Source: Litorilinea aerophila (GTDB lineage: Bacteria > Chloroflexota > Anaerolineae > Caldilineales > Caldilineaceae). Taken from it: a stretch of 64,000 bases of DNA. Each line of letters opens with the position of its first letter. The stretch's first letter is position 1. The stretch lies in assembly GCF_006569185.2 (NCBI RefSeq), contig NZ_VIGC02000001.1, positions 124,001-188,000 on the forward strand, given 5' to 3'. Of this stretch, positions 1-8,299 are shown one piece after another. A model generated the notes under the pieces. It was not told the origin of the DNA. It was given only the letters and a program-made list of their open reading frames with translations, and did not search any database. Made by a program: the position numbers and the translations under genes.

Positions 1-276
1 GGCCCCGGCACTATCGCCGAAGCCATGATCCGGGGGCTGCCGGTGATCCTGAGCGGGTTCATCCCGGGTCAGGAGGAAGGGAACATCCCCTACGTGGTGG
101 ACAATCGGGTGGGCGCCTTCAGCACCGACCCGGAGGAGATCGCACGCCTGGTCACCCGCTGGTTCGGAGAGGAGCGGGAAGAGCTGGCGGCCATGGCCGC
201 CCGGGCCCGGGAACTGGGCAACCCCCGTTCGACGCTCCAGATCGTGGAGGAGATTGCCAACGTGTTGGCTTCATGA
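1..276 (+). CDS. Glycosyltransferase, MGDG-synthase-like, C-terminal fragment
   Basis: The reading frame is open from the first base, so the gene starts before the window; only about 91 C-terminal residues are visible. They begin with a nucleotide-sugar-binding segment (GPGTIAEAMIRGLPVIL, then IPGQEEGN and PYVVDN) of the kind that ends monogalactosyldiacylglycerol-synthase and MurG-like GT28 glycosyltransferases. Such enzymes move a sugar from a UDP-sugar to a lipid acceptor at the membrane. The stop codon lies in the palindrome TCATGA and overlaps the stop of the convergent gene, so no terminator separates the two. The family call is good; the acceptor and sugar cannot be told. Confidence 0.7.
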   Translation, partial: GPGTIAEAMIRGLPVILSGFIPGQEEGNIPYVVDNRVGAFSTDPEEIARLVTRWFGEEREELAAMAARARELGNPRSTLQIVEEIANVLAS

Positions 277-2721
277 GGAGTCGTCGGTGCCGCCCATCAC
301 GGCCGGGAGAAAGAGTCGCGGGGCATCCGCCTGGGCCGCGTTGGCCAGACACGGCTGGCCGTTGAGGCGAAATTGGGTGGGTGCTGGATTCTCCCCGGCC
401 CATGTCCCCAAAAAGCCGAAGGTCACCTGGCCATTGGGCTCCACCGCGGCGTTCCAGTCCGCATGGCGGACCCGCACCTGGTCCCCCTCCTGGCTGACCA
501 CCCCATTCCAGATCTGAGAAATCCGCTGCCCGGCGGGGAAGGTCCAGGCGAGCTCCCACCCCGAGAGCCGCTGGCTCCCCAGGTAGGTCCAGGCCACGTT
601 GGCCACGAAACCACCTTCCCAGACACTTTCCACCTGATAGTGCACCCGGCAGAGGGCCGGCGGTGCCCCTGTGGGCGTAGACGGGGGAACGGGGGTAGCC
701 GTACTCGCCGGTGGAGAAGCCGTCGCTGAAGGCGAGGGGCTCGGCGAGGGCAGCGGCGTTCCGTCCAGCCCCCACAGCCGGTGCAGCAACGCCACCTTGT
801 CGGACCACACCTGGTTCCAATCGTCCTGGAGAATTCCTCCCGTATCGCCGCTGTTGGCGTTCCAGGACCAGTAGAAGCTGCTCCGTATCCCCTTCTGCAC
901 CAGGTAGTCCACCAGCGCATCCTGCCAGGTTCGATCCCGCGGATCGCCGCCGTGGCCATATCGCCCGCCGAATTCCCCGATCACCACCGGGTAGTCGTCC
1001 GCGAATTGGCCAAAGTGGGCCTCCCAGATGGCAGGCAGGTTGGCCGGGAAGTCGGCGTGGTTGAAGTAGGGCTGGACGTAGACGTCGGGCCCGTAGACAT
1101 GGGGACTGAGGACCAGCTTCTCCCGGGGGATGGCCAGGGGCGTGCAGGCCAGCGGCTCCAGGTTGCCGCCCCACCAGTGGTTCTGGTCGCCACTGCAGGT
1201 GGGATTCTCTTGAATGCCCTCCACGAAAATCAGCAGATTGGGGTTGGCCGCCAAAACGGCCGCAGCAGCCCGGGCCGCGGCCAGGTCCCAATCCGTGGCC
1301 GGATTTCCCGTGCCCCAGGTGGCAGCACCGTGGGGCTCGTTTTTGAGGTCGATGCCCAGAAAGTGCGCCAGGTGGCTGTAGCGCTGGGCCATGAAGACCA
1401 GGTCGTCGATCCACTGCTCTTCGCTGTAGCTCTCCGTGTACCAGAGCTCAGAGATGGCGTTGCAGTCCGGCCGGTGATGGTCCAGGAGGATGTAAAACCC
1501 CTGTTGGTCGAACGCCTGGAGCAGCCGATCCAGGATGGCCAGGCTGGTCAGCCCCTGGAGGTCTGGGTTCCGGCTGTAGCCGATGCTGCTGACCGAGCTG
1601 TCCTGCAGGGTGGCGGGACAGACGGGAATGCGCACCGCGTTGAAGCCCAAATCGGCCATCTGGGTGATCATCGCCTGCCAGTTGCGAGCCCACAGGCCGT
1701 GCACCACGTGCTCGTGGGTCTCGAAGCCGAACCAACTCACCCCCCGCAGGAGCAGAGGTGTTCCGGCAGGATCCAGGATCTGGTTGCCCTGCACTGTGTA
1801 GCCCTGGGACGGGGCCGGGGAGGCCTCCGCCGTCGGCGTGGGTGTCGGCGTGGCGGCAGGCGTCGCAGGAGGCGGGGTCGGAGTCCCGGCTTCCCCTGCC
1901 GTGCAATAGCCCACTATCTCCCACGGCCCTGATGCGGGCTCGCTGTCCGGCTCCACATCCAGGTTCGTCCAGCGGGCCTGCCAGACGCGGCCCTGGTGGC
2001 TGACCCGGCTGCCGGCCTCATACAGCTGGCCCGGCTGCCAGGCCGGTTCGCTGCAGGGAGGCGCCGGCGTGGGCGTGGGGGTTGGCTCGGTGCCCAGCCA
2101 GACGTCGGAGCAGGCGTAGAAGGCCTCCGGGCTGTCGGTACGCTGCCAGATGGTGTACAGGAGGTGATGGCCCACCCGATCAGCCGGCAGGGTAACACCC
2201 TCCAGGAGGTAGTAACCTGCCACCAGGGGCGGTTCGTCGATGCGGGCGATTTGCTCCAGGTCGGTCCAGGTCAAGGGCTGGGTGGGGTCATAGCCTGGCC
2301 GGGTCAGATAAATCTCGAAATACCCCTGGTTATGGGGCGCGGTGGCCGCATAGCGGAAGGTGTAGCTGGAGGCCGGCGAGAGCACCGTACGATACCAATC
2401 TGTCCGGGGCTGGTCAAAGGCGGCGTATTTGTCCCGCCCCGCGCTGCAGAGCCGACCGTCGGGGATCCGATCCCGGTGCTGGCCATTCACATCGGGCAGA
2501 TTCACCTCGTTCCAATCGTAGAGGGGCTGGGTGCCGCCTGCGGCGATGGCATCCCGACAGGCCAGGGTATCGGGCGATTCGGGCCCTTCCAGGTAACAGG
2601 CGTAGATCCGGCTGAGGGGATAGGACATGGATCCATGGGAGAGGACCATGGACGGCGCGAGGCTACAAAACAGTCCCAAGGCCAGAAATGCCAGTGATAA
2701 AGCAAGGGTTCGATAGGGCAC
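271..2721 (-). CDS. Secreted four-module enzyme: AA10 LPMO - CBM5/12 - GH5 - CBM2
   Basis: From a GTG start, preceded by AGGAAG, the protein is 816 aa with a 28-residue signal peptide; cleavage leaves His29 as the mature N-terminus, as a copper LPMO needs. Residues 29-210 are an AA10 lytic polysaccharide monooxygenase (start HGSMSYP, second brace His130 in TAPHNQGYFE). A Thr/Pro linker leads to a CBM5/12 at about 223-273. A second linker leads to a GH5 endoglucanase-like domain at about 306-651, with acid Glu462 (KNEPH) and nucleophile Glu583 (GEFGG). A third linker leads to a CBM2 at about 689-791, and the tail contains FLPAVM. Oxidative and hydrolytic attack on cellulose (or chitin) is thus combined in one chain. 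An upstream ATG at 2838 would add 39 residues before the signal peptide and is less likely. Confidence 0.93.
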   Translation of the reverse strand: MPYRTLALSLAFLALGLFCSLAPSMVLSHGSMSYPLSRIYACYLEGPESPDTLACRDAIAAGGTQPLYDWNEVNLPDVNGQHRDRIPDGRLCSAGRDKYAAFDQPRTDWYRTVLSPASSYTFRYAATAPHNQGYFEIYLTRPGYDPTQPLTWTDLEQIARIDEPPLVAGYYLLEGVTLPADRVGHHLLYTIWQRTDSPEAFYACSDVWLGTEPTPTPTPAPPCSEPAWQPGQLYEAGSRVSHQGRVWQARWTNLDVEPDSEPASGPWEIVGYCTAGEAGTPTPPPATPAATPTPTPTAEASPAPSQGYTVQGNQILDPAGTPLLLRGVSWFGFETHEHVVHGLWARNWQAMITQMADLGFNAVRIPVCPATLQDSSVSSIGYSRNPDLQGLTSLAILDRLLQAFDQQGFYILLDHHRPDCNAISELWYTESYSEEQWIDDLVFMAQRYSHLAHFLGIDLKNEPHGAATWGTGNPATDWDLAAARAAAAVLAANPNLLIFVEGIQENPTCSGDQNHWWGGNLEPLACTPLAIPREKLVLSPHVYGPDVYVQPYFNHADFPANLPAIWEAHFGQFADDYPVVIGEFGGRYGHGGDPRDRTWQDALVDYLVQKGIRSSFYWSWNANSGDTGGILQDDWNQVWSDKVALLHRLWGLDGTPLPSPSPSPSATASPPASTATPVPPSTPTGAPPALCRVHYQVESVWEGGFVANVAWTYLGSQRLSGWELAWTFPAGQRISQIWNGVVSQEGDQVRVRHADWNAAVEPNGQVTFGFLGTWAGENPAPTQFRLNGQPCLANAAQADAPRLFLPAVMGGTDDSS

Positions 2722-2991
2722 CGGGCAACTTCCTGTGGCGGGGGGAAGGGCGCCGCCTGACCCGCCGGCGACATCCCTCCCCGGTTGACACAATCGGCAG
2801 GCATGGGCGCGGGCGCCGTCCTGGCGATGGGCGTTCATGGCCGGGTCGCCTGCCGCCGGAACCAGACCCCGCGCTGCCTCTCTGTGGAAGCGGGTAGCTC
2901 AGTATAACCCGGAAGTGCCGCGGGGAACTGCGCGGCTGCCGTACGCTTTCTGGACGACACGCCGATATGAGCCGGCGTGCCGTCACCTGAA

Positions 2992-3762
2992 CTAACCCTG
3001 CCCTGGCGGCGTCGCCGTGCCCGCACTGGGGTCCACACCCCGGAGCATCATCCCTTGCCCCCGGGATAGATGAACCAGCTCGGTGGGTGGATCGGTGGGG
3101 TCTCGCATTTGCACCAGCAACGTTGTCCGGGGTTCGTGGCTTACGTTGACTCCAGATCCGTGGATGGTCAGGTAGCTGAAGAAGAGGACATCCCCAGCCC
3201 GGGCGGGGCACGCCACGGCCGCCTCCAGGGGGTACTGCTCCAGGGGCAGGTGCCAGCCCCCTTCCCGCTCATGTTCGATGGGCCCCAACTTGTGGCTGCC
3301 CGGTACCACCCGCACACAGCCTTTCTCCTCCGGCGCGTCATCGAAATGGATGATGGCCGCAATCATGGTATGGCGGGTGTGGGGGAAGAAGGGATAGTCC
3401 TGGTGCATGGGAAAAGGCGAACCCTTTTCCGGCGGCTTGATGAACAATTTGTTGTGATGGAGCTGAACATTGGGCGAGCCGATGATCTGGGCGGCCGCTT
3501 CGGTAAGTCGCTCGTCCACCAACAGGCGGGTGAACAGGGCAGACTGGAACTGGACATTGTGGCAGTGGAGCAGCGATGTGGGCGCCATGGCCACCTTGCG
3601 TGCGCTGCCCCAGGTGGCTTCCACGTTGGTGACCGCCTGGAGCCGGGCGATGAGGTCATGGGCCTCCTGGCGGAAGCGGGCTGCTTCTTCAGACGTGAAC
3701 ATCCCTTCCACCAGCAGGTATCCGTTCTCCTGGTAGAAGTCAAGTTGGGACTGGGCCAACAT
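2992..3762 (-). CDS. Phytanoyl-CoA dioxygenase family protein (Fe(II)/2-oxoglutarate oxygenase)
   Basis: A 256-aa protein from the ATG that follows AAGGAG; an upstream in-frame ATG has no ribosome site. It carries the iron facial triad of the PhyH family: His120 and Asp122 (MHQDYPF) and His201 (TIHGSGVN), with Arg212 placed to bind 2-oxoglutarate. The family hydroxylates small molecules using O2 and 2-oxoglutarate; the substrate is unknown. It follows the peptide-type ABC transporter genes on the same strand after a 155-bp gap, so it may act on the imported compound, but a separate transcript is possible. Confidence 0.85.
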   Translation of the reverse strand: MLAQSQLDFYQENGYLLVEGMFTSEEAARFRQEAHDLIARLQAVTNVEATWGSARKVAMAPTSLLHCHNVQFQSALFTRLLVDERLTEAAAQIIGSPNVQLHHNKLFIKPPEKGSPFPMHQDYPFFPHTRHTMIAAIIHFDDAPEEKGCVRVVPGSHKLGPIEHEREGGWHLPLEQYPLEAAVACPARAGDVLFFSYLTIHGSGVNVSHEPRTTLLVQMRDPTDPPTELVHLSRGQGMMLRGVDPSAGTATPPGQG

Positions 3763-3804
3763 GGTAGGCTCCTTCAGTAGGATCAATCGTTGGTTTATTC
3801 TTTG

Positions 3805-3855
3805 TCAAAACCGATAAAGCTCCGGCCGAAAGCCCCGAAAGATGGGTTTTCGCAT
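3805..3855 (-). CDS. Possible 16-codon leader ORF
   Basis: A very short frame (MRKPIFRGFRPELYRF, stop) lies in the 155-bp gap between the transporter ATPase and the dioxygenase gene. GGGAG stands 7 bases before its ATG. Its stop is 42 bases before the dioxygenase start. The good ribosome site is the only support; it may be a leader peptide or chance. No family is recognisable. Confidence 0.25.
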   Translation of the reverse strand: MRKPIFRGFRPELYRF

Positions 3856-3917
3856 AATGGACTCCCTTTGACCTGCACGAGGGGGATGTTTTCCGACGGT
3901 GAGCCAGACGATTCTGC

Positions 3918-4961
3918 TCAGGGGGCCTTGTGGCTTACCTGGGCGCCGACCGGCGAGGCGACCTCCAGGGACGACGGATCCTCGTACAGGTAGCAGGCGG
4001 CCTGATGCCCCCCAGGACCCACCTCGTAGAGGGGCGGCCGCTTTTCCAGGCAGCGGGGCATGCGCTGGTTGCAGCGGGGATAGAAGCGGCAACCGCTGAG
4101 GACACTGGCCCGCATCTCTTCATCGTCGATGGTGGTGGCGTCCATATCGCCGCCCCACTTGACCTTCGGATCAGGCACAGGGATAGAGTGGATGAGCAAC
4201 TGGACGTAGGGATGTTTCGGGTTCTCGATCACCTGGACCGTGTCACCTCGCTCGGCAATGGTTCCCTGGTAGAGCAGGTAGATGCGGTCGCCGATCTGGT
4301 AGGCGGTGCTCAGGTCGTGGGTGATGTACAGGAACGAGATGCCGTGTTCATCCCGCAGGCGCAACATGATGTCCAGGATCATGGCCCGCAGGGAGGCATC
4401 CACCATGGAGACGGGCTCGTCGGCCACGATCAGCCGGGGCTTGAGCAGGTAGGCCCGGGCCACCATCATGCGCTGGCGCTGGCCACCGCTGAGCTGGTGG
4501 GGATACTTTTCCAACACCTCCTCACCCCGCATGCCGACCACGTTCAAGGCCTCTTCGATCAGCTCTCGGGCTTCCCGCTTGTTGGAGGCCAGCTTGAAGT
4601 TTTTGATCACCAGATCGAAAACGTGTTTGACCCGGTAGAACGGGTTGTAAACGGCGTAGGGATCCTGAAACACGGCCTGCACTTCCCGGCGATAGGCCAT
4701 CAACTGCTGCCGGTTCATGGCGCCAATGTCCACGCCCCTGTAGAGGATCTGCCCCGAAGTCAACTTGACGAAGCCCAACACCAGGTTGGCCAGGGTTGTC
4801 TTGCCGCTGCCGCTCTCCCCGGCGATGGTGGTGATGGTCGCCGGGGACTCCTCGATGGTCATGTTGAAGTCCTGCAGGGCGACGGTGACCCGCCCCTGTT
4901 TCAGGAAGCCGCCGCCATAAATTTTCGTCGCATTTCGAATCTCAAGAAGCGGTGTGCTCAT
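3918..4961 (-). CDS. Oligopeptide/dipeptide ABC transporter ATP-binding protein (DppF/OppF type)
   Basis: About 347 aa from the ATG of MSTPLLE, which follows GAGGA; an alternative ATG at 4994 would overlap the upstream stop as ATGA and cannot be excluded. Walker A is GESGSGKTT, the signature LSGGQRQR, Walker B LIVADEP. The C-terminal extension has the Cys-rich segment CRFYPRCNQRMPRC of the oligo_HPY region found in Opp/Dpp ATPases. It would energise import with its partner ATPase. Last transporter gene of the minus-strand operon. Confidence 0.92.
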   Translation of the reverse strand: MSTPLLEIRNATKIYGGGFLKQGRVTVALQDFNMTIEESPATITTIAGESGSGKTTLANLVLGFVKLTSGQILYRGVDIGAMNRQQLMAYRREVQAVFQDPYAVYNPFYRVKHVFDLVIKNFKLASNKREARELIEEALNVVGMRGEEVLEKYPHQLSGGQRQRMMVARAYLLKPRLIVADEPVSMVDASLRAMILDIMLRLRDEHGISFLYITHDLSTAYQIGDRIYLLYQGTIAERGDTVQVIENPKHPYVQLLIHSIPVPDPKVKWGGDMDATTIDDEEMRASVLSGCRFYPRCNQRMPRCLEKRPPLYEVGPGGHQAACYLYEDPSSLEVASPVGAQVSHKAP

Positions 4962-4990
4962 GTCTTCTGTCCTCGGATAGCGATCTCGCA

Positions 4991-5998
4991 TCATTCATAC
5001 AGATGGCAGGCCACCTGATGGCGGGGACGCACTTCCCGCAGGGGCGGATTTACCGCCCGACAATGATCGGTCACATGGGGGCAGCGGAACTGGAAGATAC
5101 AGCCCGGCAGCGGGTTGCGCAGATCGTGGGTCAACCCTTCGGTGAGTTTCAGGGGTTTTCGCTCTTTGATAGAGGGGATGGACTCGATGAGCAGCTGGGT
5201 GTACGGATGCAGTGGCTCCTCGAAGACCGTCTCTACCGGCGCAATCTCCACCATGCGCCCGGCATACATCACGGCCAGGCGATCGACCAGTTGGGCCATC
5301 AGACCCATGTCATGGCCAATGATGATCATGGAGACACCCAGACGCTCTTTGACGTCCAGCAGGGTCTCGCCCACCTTGCGCTGCACCACCACGTCCAGAG
5401 CGCTGGTGGGCTCGTCGGCAATCACCAGGTCCGGGTGCAGGGCAATGGCCATGGCGATACAGACCCGCTGTTTCATGCCGCCACTCAGCTCGTGGGGATA
5501 CATGTCATAGACCCGGGAGGGCAGGCCGACGGTGCTCAGCAGGTTCAGGATGCGCTCCTTAAGTTCGCCCCGGGGCTGACGTCCCTCGTGGGTTTCGATG
5601 GCGTCGGCGATCTGGCGGTGAATCTTCATCACCGGATTCAGGGAGTTCATGGCCCCCTGGGGAATCAGGGCCAGCTTCCGCCAGCGGATGTCCCGCAGCG
5701 CCTGGCCGTGGAGGGTGGCCAGATCGATGCCGTCCAGGATGATCTGGCCGCCCACGATGCGGCCGGGCGGCTGCACCAGGCGTAGGATGGCCATGGCGGT
5801 GGTGGTCTTGCCACAGCCAGACTCCCCCACCAGCCCCACGATTTCACCGTCGTACACCTGGAAGCTCACATCGTCCACGGCCCGCACATCTCCCAGGGGC
5901 GTGGCATAATAGACCCGCAGATTGCGCACGTCCAGTACCACGCGATTGGAGCTCTGCTTCTCCTGCTCCTGGACCGTATGCATGACAGAAACCATCAT
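4991..5998 (-). CDS. Oligopeptide/dipeptide ABC transporter ATP-binding protein (DppD/OppD type)
   Basis: 335 aa with Walker [10 protein letters not shown], signature LSGGMKQR, Walker B LVIADEPTSALD and H-loop GHD. The C-terminus has the oligo_HPY segment (LPGCIFQFRCPH) and ends HQVACHLYE, as is usual for DppD/OppD. It pairs with the next ATPase on the cytoplasmic face of the permeases. Its ATG overlaps the stop of the upstream permease by four bases, so the two are probably translationally coupled. Confidence 0.94.
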   Translation of the reverse strand: MMVSVMHTVQEQEKQSSNRVVLDVRNLRVYYATPLGDVRAVDDVSFQVYDGEIVGLVGESGCGKTTTAMAILRLVQPPGRIVGGQIILDGIDLATLHGQALRDIRWRKLALIPQGAMNSLNPVMKIHRQIADAIETHEGRQPRGELKERILNLLSTVGLPSRVYDMYPHELSGGMKQRVCIAMAIALHPDLVIADEPTSALDVVVQRKVGETLLDVKERLGVSMIIIGHDMGLMAQLVDRLAVMYAGRMVEIAPVETVFEEPLHPYTQLLIESIPSIKERKPLKLTEGLTHDLRNPLPGCIFQFRCPHVTDHCRAVNPPLREVRPRHQVACHLYE

Positions 5999-7203
5999 TG
6001 GGACTGGGCTCCTCTCAGGCGGGGATTGGCAATTTCATCCAGGCCGATGGTCATCAGGAAAAGGCCGGTGAAGATGATCACCAGCAGGGCGATGGGCAGG
6101 CCCCACCACCACCACATCCCCCGCAGGATAGCGGCGGCCCGAATGGCGTAGAAGATGGTCATGCCCAGGGTCGGGATACGGGTGGGACCCAAGCCCAGGG
6201 CCTCCAGGCCGGTAGCCGCCAGGATCGCCCCGGAAACATTCCCCGTGAAGCTGGCGGCCAGATACGGCAACAGGTTGGGCATCATCTCCTTGAACATGAT
6301 GTCGAATGTGGATGCACCAGAGAGGCGGGCCATCTGTACATAGCCCCGCTCTCGCAAGGTGAGCACCTGGGCACGGATCAGCCGGGTGGGGCCCGGCCAG
6401 GCGAACAGGGCCAGCAGCAGAGCCATGTTCTCCACGCTGACGGTGCGCACATAGGCGGAGATCACGATGAGCACGGCCAGGGACGGGATCGTGATCACCG
6501 CGTCGGAGATGGTTCGGATCACGTTGTCCACCCAGCCGCCCAGGAAGCCGGCGGTGAAGCCCAGGGCAATGCCCACCAACATGCCGATGCCCGCGGCAAT
6601 CAACCCGACCCGAAGGGAGCGGGGCGCACCGACAATGAGCACGGCCAACATGTCCCGGCCGTTGCTCTCCGTCCCCAGGGGGTGCTTCCAGGTGGGCACC
6701 CCGAAGCCGTAGGGGTTCGTGGTCTGGGGCTGGGGTGTGACCTCAGCCTGGGTCTGGGACTGGAAGGGATTGCCGCCGGTGACCGACGAGCCGCCCGGCT
6801 GGGCCGTGGCCAGGGGATTGCCGCCGGTGATGGAGCCTCCCGAGGAGGCCGGCGTAGCCCGGGCCAGGGGATTGCCACCGGTGATGGAGCCGCCAGACGA
6901 CCGCTCTCCCTCTGGACCGGCCTGTTGGGCGGGGGAAGCATCCGCAGCAGGCGGTGGGCTTTCCTGCACCAGATGCCGGTAGCCGGGTGCCCACGGGGGC
7001 GGTAGGTTTTGGGGAGAGCTGGCTACCCGGGCCAGGCTGGTATCCCAAAAGAGGGGACCGATGATGCCCATCAGGGCAACCAGGGTTACCATGGCCAGCC
7101 CCACCAAAAACTTCCCATTCAACCAGGGAGAATCCCACCGATTGAGGCCCGTCCGGCGCAGGGAAGGGGTGCTTTCCACGGTATCGACGGTGGATGCAGT
7201 CAT
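5995..7203 (-). CDS. Opp/Dpp-type ABC transporter permease (DppC type) with Gly-rich repeat insert
   Basis: 402 aa, longer than the roughly 300 aa usual for DppC. The first membrane segment is near residues 30-50. It is followed by an unusual external stretch and then the normal core from HPLGTESNGRDMLA, with the EAA-like cytoplasmic loop (RLSGASTFDIMFKEMMPNLLP). The insert, about residues 101-146, holds three near-repeats of GGSITGGNPL separated by short Ala/Pro-rich pieces. The insert faces outside and could meet the binding protein or wall. The gene starts 3 bases after the stop of the other permease. Confidence 0.92.
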   Translation of the reverse strand: MTASTVDTVESTPSLRRTGLNRWDSPWLNGKFLVGLAMVTLVALMGIIGPLFWDTSLARVASSPQNLPPPWAPGYRHLVQESPPPAADASPAQQAGPEGERSSGGSITGGNPLARATPASSGGSITGGNPLATAQPGGSSVTGGNPFQSQTQAEVTPQPQTTNPYGFGVPTWKHPLGTESNGRDMLAVLIVGAPRSLRVGLIAAGIGMLVGIALGFTAGFLGGWVDNVIRTISDAVITIPSLAVLIVISAYVRTVSVENMALLLALFAWPGPTRLIRAQVLTLRERGYVQMARLSGASTFDIMFKEMMPNLLPYLAASFTGNVSGAILAATGLEALGLGPTRIPTLGMTIFYAIRAAAILRGMWWWWGLPIALLVIIFTGLFLMTIGLDEIANPRLRGAQSQ

Positions 7204-7206
7204 CGT

Positions 7207-8217
7207 CTATCCTTTTTCGTAGGTAATCCGCGGATCGATCAGGGGATAAAGCAGATCCAAAATCAACACAGCCGTGGCCGTCCCCACGATCAACATGAAG
7301 ACGATGCCCTGGATGAGGGTGTAATCGGTGTTCACAATGCCCAGGTAGAGCAAATAGCCCATCCCGGGGTAGGCAAAAATATACTCCACCAGCGTCGAGC
7401 CGCCGGCGATACCACCCAGGTTCAGGGCCAGGGCCGTGACCTGGGGCAACACCGAGTTACGCACGCCGTAGAACCAGAAGACTCGCCGGGGGGACAGCCC
7501 TTTGGCATCGGCCAGGATCATGTAATCCTCGCCTTCGTTGGTGATCATCATCCCCCGCATGCCCAGGGCCCAAAAGCCCATGGAGGTGACCACGATGGAG
7601 AGAGCCGGCAGGGTGCCGTGGTGGATGACGTCCACGATGAACTCCCAGTTCCAGCCCACGGTGAGGGTGCTGTCGTAGGCGCCCGAGGGTGGAAACCAGC
7701 GCAGCCCAAAAGCAAAGACATAGATGAGCAGAATCCCCAGCATGAAGAAGGGGATGGACGTGAAAGTCAGGGTCACCGGCAGCAGGGACCGGACCAGGCG
7801 GGGGGTACGGCGCCAGGCCATCAGGGCGCCGATGAGATTGCCCAGAACGAAGGAGATCAGGGTGGCCAGGGTCAACAGGCCGATGGTCCATGGCACCGCC
7901 TGGGCGATCATGTCCCGGACCTGGCTGGGGAAGGAGGCCAGGGAATAGCCCAAATCAAAGGTGAGGACACTGCGCAGGTAGCTGAGATATTGGACATACC
8001 AGGGGCCATTGAGGCCAAATCGCTCTCGCCAGGCCTCAATCATCTCCGCGCTGTTTTCAATGTAGCCCGACTGGGCAGAGAGGCGGCTGACCATGGCCGC
8101 CACCGGGTCACCGGGCGCCAGCCGCGGAATGACGAAGATGATGGTCGCCCCCAGCCAGATGGTGAGCAGCCACATCCCCACCCGGCGGAGAACATATGCG
8201 GGCGTCAGCCCAGCCAT
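7207..8217 (-). CDS. Opp/Dpp-type ABC transporter permease (DppB type)
   Basis: 336 aa from the ATG of MAGLTPAYVLRR, chosen because AAAGGAA stands upstream and because this gives the standard DppB start (N-terminal membrane helix, then a long external loop). Six membrane segments are visible, with the conserved cytoplasmic loop ADAKGLSPRRVFWFYGVRNSVLP. It forms the channel with the DppC-type protein. A 24-residue upstream extension in the same frame reads like non-coding sequence and overlaps the stem-loop before the gene. Confidence 0.93.
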   Translation of the reverse strand: MAGLTPAYVLRRVGMWLLTIWLGATIIFVIPRLAPGDPVAAMVSRLSAQSGYIENSAEMIEAWRERFGLNGPWYVQYLSYLRSVLTFDLGYSLASFPSQVRDMIAQAVPWTIGLLTLATLISFVLGNLIGALMAWRRTPRLVRSLLPVTLTFTSIPFFMLGILLIYVFAFGLRWFPPSGAYDSTLTVGWNWEFIVDVIHHGTLPALSIVVTSMGFWALGMRGMMITNEGEDYMILADAKGLSPRRVFWFYGVRNSVLPQVTALALNLGGIAGGSTLVEYIFAYPGMGYLLYLGIVNTDYTLIQGIVFMLIVGTATAVLILDLLYPLIDPRITYEKG

Positions 8218-8243
8218 GCACACGTTCCTTTCTATCTGGAAGG

Positions 8244-8287
8244 GGCAGGGTGTGGGCGCCGGTTGCATCGGCGCCCACTTCCCTGCC
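8244..8287 (-). promoter_or_regulatory. Intercistronic stem-loop between binding-protein and permease genes
   Basis: Inner arms GTGGGCGCCG / CGGCGCCCAC (8252-8261 and 8269-8278) pair perfectly across a 7-base loop. Outer arms GGCAGGG / CCCTGCC (8244-8250 and 8281-8287) extend the stem after a small internal loop. It lies directly after the binding-protein stop codon and has no U-tract. It probably shields the upstream mRNA or ends part of the transcripts, so that the binding protein is made in excess. Confidence 0.7.
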
Positions 8288-8299
8288 ACCTCAGCGACT

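Noticed and set aside
152-1414. Long open frame on the minus strand within the LPMO-GH5 gene
   Set aside because: Gly/Pro/Arg-rich shadow of the real gene in another frame; no domain and no ribosome site.
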